Below, one piece after another: positions 56,254-64,000 of a stretch of 64,000 nucleotides of DNA. The stretch spans positions 58,188,084 through 58,252,083 of the forward strand of contig CM043705.1 in assembly GCA_023935145.1 (NCBI GenBank), given 5' to 3'. Source of the stretch: Bretschneidera sinensis (Eukaryota > Streptophyta > Magnoliopsida > Brassicales > Akaniaceae). Both the position numbers and the translations under genes were made by a program. Positions within the stretch are counted from its first letter, which is position 1, and each line of letters begins with the position of its first letter. Under the pieces are notes generated by a model. It had not been told where the DNA came from and made no database searches. It saw only the letters and a program-made list of their open reading frames with translations.

Positions 56254-56480
56254 GTATAATTTTTTCCTTCGTAACAACATCATCTAACTATTAACTAACA
56301 AAAGTAAAAGAAAAAAATATCAATTTCACAAAAAAAAAAAAAAAAAAAATTTGTTTGGATGTTGCATCTCAAGAAAGTTGGAGCAAAACTACTGTTGCAA
56401 AACCAATAGAATTCCTTTTTTCTTTCTGTTTTCTTATTTTAATTTTCTCTTCTTTTAGATTTTCAAAAATCCAAACATTA
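56254..56480. other. AT-rich flank with poly-A tract
   Basis: Contains an A20-like run near 56330 and then C/T-rich sequence. No feature is called. It ends at the TGTTGATGCC edge of the Tat element. Confidence 0.5.
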
Positions 56481-57374
56481 TGTTGATGCCAAAAATGTGT
56501 TTGGTGAGCTGGAGGTCGGGCCTCGACGAAATCTGCATAGGGTAGAGAAGAGGAGCTAGGGGTCGCCGGAGGGAATGCCTTTGAGGATGCTCCGAAACTC
56601 TTGTTAGTATGCAGTAAGGTGCACGGGAGTAATGGTGTTACTTCTTTTAGGTCAAGAAAAGTTGGATCCTTTTGGAATGCGTACCTAAGCTTTTTTATAG
56701 GGCTTTGAGGCGGTCTTTTGCCCAGGGCAGTGACAACGCAGAGTTCCTACTAGTTTGGGTAATGATGCCTAGGAGGCCCAGCTAGGTGGCCTGGGGCCGT
56801 CCGTTTGTGCTTCGCCTTGCTGTCTTGATCAGGAACCGTCTATGTATAAGGGCGGTTGGTGACCAGGAGTCCCAACTTGGTTAGACAGTGATGCTTAGGA
56901 GGCCCAGCTAGGTGGTCTGGGGCCATCCGTTTATGTTCTGCCTTGCTGTCTTGATCAGGAACCGTCTATGTATAAGGGCGGTTGGTGACCGGGAGTCCCA
57001 ACTTGATTGGACAATGATGCCTAGGAGGCCTAGCTAGGTGGTCTGAGGCCGTTCATTTGTGTTCTATCTTGCTTTCTTGATCAGGAACTGTCTATGTATA
57101 AGGGCGGTTGGTGATCGGGAGTCCAAACTTGGTTGGACAATGATGCATAGGAGGCCCAGCTAGGTGGTTTGGGGCCGTCCGTTTGTGTTTTTCCTTGCTG
57201 TCTTGATTAAGAATCGTCTATGTATGAGGTAGCCTTCTGGCCAAGGGCGGTTTGGTGACCTGGAGAGTGGTGATGACCTGGAGCCCGGGCTCTCATATAT
57301 GTTGACCTATTGCCTACCCATGCAATGGTCCACGTGTCGTCTTTCCATTGGATGTGTATTTTTCGACAGTATCA
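56481..57374 (-). repeat. 3' LTR of element 6 (894 bp)
   Basis: On the minus strand it starts TGATACTGTCGAAAAATACA next to the PPT and ends TTTTTGGCATCAACA, a terminus familiar from Tat LTRs. Four 126-bp repeats fill its middle. The second LTR is outside the window, so the outer boundary rests on the terminal sequence only. Confidence 0.7.
56771..57274. repeat. 126-bp tandem repeat in LTR, four copies
   Basis: AGGAGGCCCAGCTAGG begins at 56771, 56897, 57023 and 57149, an exact 126-bp period. Copies share 'cttgatcaggaaccgtctat' and 'aagggcggttggtgacc'. The last copy is diverged at its end. Confidence 0.93.
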
Positions 57375-57388
57375 GAAGCCCCCCACTT
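57375..57388 (-). other. polypurine tract of element 6
   Basis: On the minus strand GGAAGTGGGGGGCTTC abuts the LTR start TGATACTG. This fixes the strand of the element independently of pol. Confidence 0.8.
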
Positions 57389-57491
57389 CCTTGAGTATTT
57401 TATGTGCTTAAGGAAGTATGGTAGGGTTTGGTTTTTTAGTAAAAAGAAGGGTAACGTACTATGTTTTGAAAAAAATGAGCCGAACATGCGT

Positions 57492-59272
57492 GGAGCAATC
57501 CATCTCTTCGGCCTTAGAGGGATGAGTCCAAGGACAATAGTTCATGACCATCTGCTCGGCTCTTGGAGCTTGTGGCCGAGGACATGTGGAGCAATCCATC
57601 TCTTTGCCCCTAGTGGGATTAGTCCGAGGACAGTGGTTCAAGATCATCTGTTCGGCTCTTGGAACTTGTGGTTGAGGACATGTGGAGCAATCCATCTCTT
57701 CGGCCCTAGAGGGATGAGTCCGCGAATAGTGGTTTATGACCATCTGTTCAGCTCTTGGAGCTTATGACCGACGACATGTGGAGCAATCCATCTCTTCGAC
57801 CCTAAATGGATGAGTCCGAGGACAGTGGTTCATGACCATCTATGCGGCTCTTGGAGCTTGTGGCCGAGGACATGTGGAGCAGTCCATCTCTTCGGCCCTA
57901 AAAGGATGAGTCCGAGAATAGTGGTTCACGACCATCTATTCGGCTCTTGGAGCTTGTGACCGAGGACATGTGGAGCAATCCATCTCTTCGGCTCTAGAGG
58001 GATGAGTCCGAGGATAGTTGTTTATGACCATCTTTTTGGCTCTTGGAGCTTGTGGTAGAGGACATGTGGAGCAATCCATCTCTTCAGCCCTAGAAGGATG
58101 AGTCTGAGGATAGTGGTTCATGACCATTTGCTTGGCTCTTGGAGCTTGTGATCGAGGACATGTTGAGTAATCCATCTCTTCGGCCCTAGAGGGATGAGTC
58201 CGAGAACAGTGGTTCATAACCATCGTATCGGCTTTTAGAGCTTGTGACCGAGGACATGTAGAGCAATCCATCTCTTCGGTCCTAGAGGGATGAGTCCGAG
58301 CACAGTGGTTTATGACTATCTGTTCGGCTCTTGGAGCTTGTGGTCGAGGACATGTGGAGTAATTCTTCTCTTCGACCCTAAAGGAATGAGTCCGAGGATA
58401 GTGGTTCATGACTATCTGCTCGGCTCTTGGAGCTTTTGATCGAGGATATGTGGAACAATCCATCTCTTCGGCCCTAGAGGAATGAGTCCAAAGACAGTGG
58501 TTCATGACTATCTACTCGGCTCTTGGAGCTTGTGGCCGAGGACATGTGGAGCAATCCATCCCTTCGGCCTGAAAGGGATGAGTCTGAGGACAGTGGTTCA
58601 TGACCATCTGTTCGGCTTTTGGAGTTAATGGTCGAGGACATATGGAGCAATCCATCTCTTCAGCCTTAGAGGGGTGAGTCCGAGGACAATGGTTCATGAC
58701 CATCTGTTCGGCTCTTGGAGTTTGTGACCGAGAACATGTGAAGCAATTCATTTATTCGACCCTAGAGGGATAAGTCCGAGGACAGTGGTTCATGACCATC
58801 TGCTCGGCTCATGGAGCTTGTGGCTGAGGAAATGTGGAGTAAGCCATCCTTTTGGCCCTAGAGGGATGAGTCCGAGAACAGTGGTTAATGATCATATGTT
58901 CGGCTTTTGGAGCTTGTGGCCGAGGAAATGTGGAGCAATCCATCTCTTTGGCCCTAGAGAGATGAGTCCGCAGACAATGGTTCATGACCATCTGCTCGGC
59001 TCTTAGAGCTTGTGGCCGAGGACATGTAGAGCAATCCATCCTTTTGGCCCTAGAGGGATGAGTTCGAGGACAATGGTTCACGACTATCTGTTCGGCTCTT
59101 GGAGCTTGTGGTCGAGGACATGTTATGCAATCCATCCTTTCGGCCCTAGAAGGATGAGTCCGAGGATAGTTGTTCATGACCATCTGTTCGGATATTGGAG
59201 TTTATGGCCGAGGTCATGTGAAGTAATCCATCTCTTCGACCCTAGAGGGAAGAGTCTGAGGACAGTGGTTCC
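57492..59272. repeat. 96-bp tandem repeat, 18 full copies plus a partial
   Basis: The unit begins GGAGCAATCCATCTCTTCGG. Starts at 57492, 57588 and 57684 and the last at 59220 fit an exact 96-bp spacing (18 x 96 = 1728), so no net indel has accumulated. Copies differ by substitutions, mostly transitions. Because 96 is 32 codons, one frame on each strand stays mostly open; on the minus (element sense) strand it spells a 32-residue unit with RAEEMDCSTCPRPQAPRAEQ. The long open frames here (57459-57743, 57936-58505, 58512-58751 and 58809-59183 on minus) are products of this periodicity and are not called as genes. Confidence 0.95.
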
Positions 59273-59998
59273 TCGCGACCCTACTAGGTTTTTTAGCTTT
59301 CTTCCTTGGGGCCCATTGTTTGGACGTTTTTTGGCTTTTCGCGCCACGTGCCATGAGTCAGTATTTAAATGCTAGGCGTCATCTTCCCTATGGGTGACAG
59401 CATCCAATAATGATTGAAGGCTTTTGGGAAATGGGATGGTGCCTCGAGGAGACGAAGGGTGCCTAGGGAATGAAAATCATCCCCTAAGGAAATGGGATGA
59501 TTTTTTGGGAAGTGTAAAAATCAGCCTCAAGCAGCTAAAAGGTTACCTCCTCAACCTTTTTCTTTAATGTCCTTGCATGCCGTGCTTTTTTCTCTTTATA
59601 AAGAGTTTGTTGCCCCCTATTCTTCACTTCAAACCAGTGAGTTTTTAAAAGTGAGAAATCTTTTGAGAGCCCTCATCCTCGCTCCTTTGTTCTGAGAGTA
59701 TTCGTCCACATACTAAGTTGGGTTTTTGTCTTCATTCCAACCTTTCGTGAGTTTCTTATTCCTGCTTTGAGAGCCTTCGTCCCAGTTTGTGAGAATCCTT
59801 GCCCCAGAATTTCTTGGAGATCTTTTCACACGACTGTTTTGCTGGAGTTTTGGATTCGGTTGGTGGTGCGGTGCGGTGCCGTGCTTTTTTGAAGGGCTGC
59901 GGACGAGGAGGTGTTTTGAAGGAGCGATCTTTTTGAAGGAGTAGAGTCTGAATCCCTCGGACTTTGGTGAGTTTACGCCCTCTACTTCTCTTTGCAAT
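59273..59998 (+). other. leader of the antisense aORF
   Basis: Non-coding. It includes 'tatttaaatgc' (59361) and 'tttataaagagtttgttgcc' (about 59598), a possible TATA box for plus-strand transcription about 400 bp before the ATG. Repeated 'gagagccYtcRtcc' phrases follow. The minus frame at 59713-60108 has no recognised motif. Confidence 0.45.
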
Positions 59999-61988
59999 AT
60001 GTCTTCCTTTGATAAGTATCGTGATCGGCCTAGTAGTGCTAGTGATAGTAGTAAGAATAGTATAGGCGAAAGTAATAGTGGCAGTATCGAGGAGTCAGGG
60101 TCGTCCACGTCCTCTTCGAGGAGTATGACCTAAGAAATGGGCATGGTGAGGGAAGGCCCCTTGGCAATGGTGCCATATGTCCATGCAGTGGAAGAGTATG
60201 AAAAGGATTCTTCTTCCAGGGATGAGACCCTAGCAGATATTAGGGGTGCCTCGGCTGGGGACAAGAGGGAGGAGTGGAATTACACCGCCAATGAGGTCCC
60301 CAACCAACTGAAGGAATAGGACTTGGAGGTGATTCGTAGGACGTACCATATACTGAGCTGGTATTGCCTTCGGCTGGCCGGGGCAGGGCAAAAGGCTTGC
60401 GACCCCTTTTCGAGCACTACACCCTATGAGTTGTGTGTGTATGAGCACCATATGAGGGTCGGGCTTCAGTTTTCCCTTCATCTATTTTTTTGTGCCATTT
60501 TATGGTACTTTGATATTGCACTGTGTCAACTGGTGCCGAACTCGATACGACTGATCATGGCATTTATCTGTGTCTGTATAGAAGCGGGCGGGCCAATGAA
60601 CATGGTAATTTTGAAGGCCCACTTCCTGATTAGTAGGCATGGCCAGACCGGATGGGTGGTTTTTAGCACTCAGTGGAAGAGGAGGCTGCTGAGGAGAACT
60701 CCTTCGTCGATCAAGAGATGGAAGAAGAACTTCTTCTTTATTCGATCTGCCGAAGACTTCGGCCTTCCCCGTTCTTGGAGCATGGACCGAACCGAGAAGT
60801 GTAAGAAAGTGGGCCTCCCCCTGAGCGAGCAAGAGGTTGTGGATGCCATGGTGGCCTTGCCGCTTGACGTTGAAGTCCTTTATGATAACGAGGAGCTAGC
60901 AAGGTGCAGTTTATGCCTTCCATGTTCCAAGTCTTCGTTCGAGAGCGGTAAAGATTCACGTCTTTGATACTTAGTAGTTTTTGCTTTTACTTATCTTTCT
61001 TGTACCTCGCAGCTTTACTTATGTATTTTCTTTTTCTTTGAATCAGAGATGGATGCCACAGTGCGTGCTCGGGAGTAGGCGAGGAAACTCACCATGAAGA
61101 AGAGAAAAGTTGCTGCAGTCGAGAAGCGACAGGCCTCAAGCTCGAGGAAGAGGAAGAGGCCTCGCGTCTCCACCCCGATAAATCTGGAGAGCCCTCCCCG
61201 AGGCCTTCCTCAACTAGACCCAGTGCCAGTGACTATCACTCCCCTTGTGCCCTTGACTGCTCTGGGGTCTTCAGCTGTTTCGGGCCCTTCGATAAGCACA
61301 GCTTCAGGGGCGCCAGTCTTCAGGCCCAACTGAGCCTTGAAGATTGATAACTCTATCTTTGCGCACTCTCGGGTGGCGCGGGAGCACCTGATGATAAGGA
61401 TCCCTCCCAGGATCTCTAAGAGCTATCTCAGAGGCCTACCGAGAGCCTTTGCTCTGCCGTGGAGGCCGTTGCCTCCCAGATATCTCTCTTGACTTAACTC
61501 TCTATTTTTCCCTTAAGTTTTAACTTAGTACATTTGCTTGCCTGGTTTTGTAGATGGGCGTTCTTCTCGGCGCTACTTCTCACTGGTGCATGGAGACGGC
61601 CGAGCTCCTGAGTCGAACCTAGCGACAATTGGAGGAGAAGACCGAGGCTGTCCAGCAGGTGCAAGCCTAGGAGGATATGGCCAACCGGGCCAGGGTGAAA
61701 GTAGTCTGGGAGTAGGATGCTGCCCTCTATGCTAAGCTCAAGGTAGAGCGAGCCATGCAACGTTTGAGGGATGAGGGCAAGGCGCGCACTCGAGCGACCG
61801 TTGAGAAGGCCCTGGTTAATTTCCAGAGCTCGGACACCTTCAGGACGACCACAGACCTGGAGAGGGGAAGCAATTCCTGGAGGGCTTATTGGAAGCGAAG
61901 CGGAAGGTTGAGGCCATGTACCCGGAGATAGATTTTTCAGGCCTCGACCACTTGGTGCCCAAGGAAGAGGAGAAGGATGAGGAGTAGC
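59999..61988 (+). pseudogene. element 6 aORF (antisense to pol), gypsy-type transposon protein-like
   Basis: ATG at 59999 opens MSSFDKYRDRPSSASDSSKN, a Ser-rich N-terminus. The same frame runs, with stops near 60131 and 60317, through RRTYHILSWYCLRLAGAGQK, YELCVYEHHMRVGLQFSLH and a GGPMNMVILKAHFLI block to 60947. A probable intron (60948-61046) follows, and the frame continues at 61094 with a basic, Arg/Lys-rich stretch (KKRKVAAVEKRQ and SRKRKRPRV, a likely nuclear signal) and a Pro/Ser-rich region. Beyond, 61560-61980 reads as coiled coil in broken frames. It shares its domain order with the aORF at 981/20181. No catalytic motif is seen; function is unknown. Confidence 0.75.
60948..61046 (+). 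other. predicted intron in element 6 aORF (99 bp)
   Basis: GT at 60948 (gagagcg|gtaaagatt) and AG at 61046 (tttgaatcag|agatgg) bracket a T-rich stretch with stops. The reading frame is the same on both sides, and 99 is a multiple of three. Splicing is inferred, not shown. Confidence 0.5.
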
Positions 61989-62299
61989 CCGCTCCAGAGG
62001 AGCAGCAGCTCATCTGAGAGGGAGAGCAGCCCGTCAATGGGGAAGAACATCCAGACACAGGGTGGGAGCAGCCCGCCATAGGGGAGAGCAGCCTGCCACA
62101 GAGGGGGAGGTCGAGGCTGAGGCAGCTTCTGCCCTAGATTAGAGTTTTTTTTTTCTTTGTATTTCAAGGCAGTTAGAACTTCTTTTGTAACTTTTGAGAA
62201 ACATCATTTTCGTCAACCTTATTTGTTTTATAATAGTTTCCTTTTTTACATTTAATATTTTAATAAAACTTCCTCTCGAAACTCGTGCATCGGATCCGA
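61989..62299. other. spacer between aORF and integrase ends
   Basis: It starts with 'gagcagcccgcc'-type imperfect repeats (62020-62105), then AT-rich sequence with AATAAAA-like signals around 62265. It separates two convergent coding regions and may hold both polyadenylation sites. Confidence 0.45.
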
Positions 62300-63470
62300 G
62301 TTTATTGGTAGAAAAGTTGAAGGTGTTTGGCGTTCCAAGTTCATGGGATGCACTTTCAACTTAGTTCCTCTAGCTCGAAGGTACCGGGGTGGCACACCAT
62401 TTTGATATGATACGGGCCCTCCCAGTTAGGGATCAACTTTCCTATTTCCCGAGGTTGAGATACTTCAATCTTTCGTAGGACGAGATCATGAAGCTGAAAG
62501 TGCCTTCCTTGTACTTGAGAGTTATAATACCTAGCGGTCCGCTGCTGATAGGCCGCTAGTCAGATCTGAGCGTTATCTCGAGCTTCATCGAGGAGGTCGC
62601 GTTCATATGAAGAGCTTCATCATTGCTTTTTTCTTTGAAATTTTGTATTCGGAGTGAGGACACTCCGATTTCCAAAGGGATGATGGCTTCAGAGCTGTAA
62701 GTCATGAAGAAAGGGGTTTTACCTGTGGGCGCTCGAGCGGTGGTCTGGTAGGCCCAAAAGATGTTTGACAAGTGGTTCGTCCACTATCGATCTGCCTCGT
62801 ATAGTCTTCTTTTTATGCCCTGCAAAAGGGTTATGTTAGTTACTTCAGCCTATCCATTAGCTTGCGAGTATCCGACGGACGAGAAGTGGTGTTTGATATG
62901 TTGTTCGTCGCAAAATGCTTTGAACCAAACACTATCGAATTGTTTGCCATTATCCGTCACCAATACTTAGTGTATGCCAAACTAACACACTATTAACTTT
63001 CAGACGAAACCTCGAGCTTGATGGTCGGTGATGCTAGCCAACGGCTCGGTTTCTACCCACTTTGTAAAATAGTCTATCGCTATTATAAGGTACTTTCGCT
63101 AGCCGGAAGCTCTTGTGAAAGGTTCAAGGAGGTCCATTCCTCACATGGCGAAAAGAAGCAGACTAGTGACTGGAGTAAGGGGATTCGCCAATCTTCGAGA
63201 GATGGCAGCGTATTGCTGGCTACTTTTGCACTTTTTTACTAGCTCTAGGGCCTCCTCTCGCATCCTAGGCCAGTAGTAACCTTGGCGAAGGATTATGAAG
63301 GCAAAGGCCCGTCCCCCGTAGTGATTTCCATAGATCCCTTCATGGAATTCTCAGAGGGCATAATTGGCCTCAATCGGGCCTAAGCATTTCAAATATGGAG
63401 TAGTAAGACCTCTTTTATATAACTGATCGTTCAGAATGGCCTATTGTGCTGCTCGGGAGACGATTTTTCT
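62300..63470 (-). pseudogene. pol (INT): element 6 integrase
   Basis: On the minus strand, from the right: the zinc domain (LYKRGLTTPYLKCLGPIEA, FHEGIYGNHYGGRAF and ILRQGYYWP, 63290-63450), then a core in broken frames. 62556-62771 reads AYQTTARAPTGKTPFFMTYS and EAIIPLEIGVSSLRI, the conserved post-catalytic region. The C-terminal GKLIPNWEGPYHIK block lies near 62410-62450, and the frame ends about 62300. These are typical of Tat-type gypsy integrase. Stops show it is inactive. Confidence 0.88.
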
Positions 63471-63683
63471 AGCCGCGCTCTTGTTATCCTAGAGATGTTC
63501 GTGTCGCAAATACCCTAGAATAGGGTCCATCTAGTTTTCCCCCACAGCCACGGGTAGCATAATTGTTTCCTCGATGCTGGGTGCTGTGAGCAGTTCGAGG
63601 TAGACTACCTGTATAGCCTTAGGCTACCGAGAGGAGGTGAGTCATGCTAGAGAGTTAGCTTTTAAGTTTTTTGCTCTCGAAAT

Positions 63684-63983
63684 TTAGCTAATTTCAAACA
63701 CCTTGAACTTCGTAGCAAGCTCTTTAGCCTTTGCTAAATAGCAGGTGAGTTTTTCTCCTTGGGCCTCGAGCTCCCCATTGACTTGGTTCACCACTAATTG
63801 CGAATCATTGTATGCGTCCAGGGCCCTTACAGAAAGTACCCTGGCTAACCTCATTCCTGCTAATAAAGCCTCGTACTTAGTTTTGTTATTTGAGGCCTTG
63901 AATCTGAACCTCAGGGCGTACTCGATGATGAAACCGTCTGGGCCACTTAGGATTAGCCTGGTGCCACTTTCGGCACCGCTCAA
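63684..63983 (-). pseudogene. pol (aRH): element 6 archaeal-type RNase H
   Basis: The 99-residue minus frame contains GAESGTRLILSGPDGF, FKASNNKTKYEALLAGMRLA and DSQLVVNQVNGELEAQ, giving the Asp/Glu/Asp set of archaeal-type RNase H (the first Asp may lie beyond the frame start). Tat elements are known to carry this second RNase H besides the one fused to RT. It lies just upstream of integrase on the minus strand, with a degenerate linker at 63471-63683. Confidence 0.88.
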
Positions 63984-64000
63984 GGATTTGTCGACTTGGG

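Larger units (their letters stand above)
56481..64000 (-). mobile_element. Element 6: Tat-lineage Ty3/gypsy, minus strand, truncated by the window
   Basis: On the minus strand, from the right: archaeal-type RNase H, integrase, spacer, antisense aORF, 96-bp tandem array, PPT and 3' LTR (56481-57374). A second, archaeal-like RNase H is a known hallmark of the Tat group, and an additional ORF in antisense orientation between pol and the 3' LTR is known from some Tat relatives. It is GC-richer than the rest of the window. RT, gag and the 5' LTR would lie right of 64000. Confidence 0.85.

Noticed and set aside
57936..58505. A 189-codon open frame on the minus strand, suggesting a repetitive protein gene
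   Set aside because: It is a by-product of the 96-bp tandem array, whose length is a multiple of three; the same region is also open on the plus strand, and there is no start context or domain.
60500..60832. A 110-codon minus-strand open frame over the element 6 aORF
   Set aside because: It is the shadow of the plus-strand aORF, which carries the recognisable family motifs.

Overview
This window is repeat-dense plant nuclear DNA, most likely heterochromatin of a flowering plant. I found no convincing host gene, tRNA, rRNA, CRISPR array or bacterial feature. Almost everything that can be identified is an LTR retrotransposon, several nested inside one another and all decayed by stop codons, frameshifts and deletions. 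The lineages recognised are typical of angiosperms: Athila and Tat (Ty3/gypsy), a chromodomain gypsy element, and Ty1/copia. I cannot name the species.

Layout. (1) 1-24110: an old Tat-like relic on the minus strand. Its antisense extra ORF (aORF, read on +) is split by two later Athila-type insertions: element 1 (1082-12717, TSD aaata, gag-PR-RT-RH-INT plus an env-position ORF) and element 2 (12769-20175, TSD ctacg/ctaag, gag-PR only). (2) 25345-33793: a minus-strand copia element (C1) whose left end is lost; its integrase is interrupted by element 3 (27070-31888, minus, TSD agatg), another gag-PR-only Athila-type element that carries a chimeric junction with the element 2 family. (3) 34351-50866: a plus-strand copia element (element 4, TSD gtaat/gtgat). 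Its 5' LTR holds a solo chromovirus-type LTR (34396-36533), and its body holds a full chromovirus (element 5, 41353-49881, TSD gttac). (4) 33799-34350 plus 50867-51457 is one copy (A) of a duplicated non-coding segment. A second copy (B, about 55120-56253) has no copia insertion and shows the empty site. (5) 52033-52807 is a candidate solo LTR and 54947-55207 a MITE-like inverted repeat; the rest is AT-rich and unassigned. (6) 56481-64000 is the 3' half of a second, better preserved Tat element on the minus strand: 3' LTR with 126-bp repeats, PPT, an 18.5-copy 96-bp array, an aORF on + with a probable intron, then integrase and an archaeal-type RNase H on the minus strand, running off the window.

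How the parts relate. Autonomous elements carry gag (particle), PR, RT, RNase H and INT. Elements 2 and 3 lack RT, RNase H and INT, so they would have needed a helper; element 1 or a relative with the same tRNA-Asp-type primer site is a plausible source. The LTRs of elements 1, 2 and 3 carry arrays of short palindromes just upstream of the TATA box. The strongest items for a second look are the chimeric junction in element 3, the indel-free 96-bp array, the helically spaced GGTGCACC array in element 2, the shared CGATCG arrays, and the A/B paralogous empty site. I do not see a clearly novel non-transposon system.
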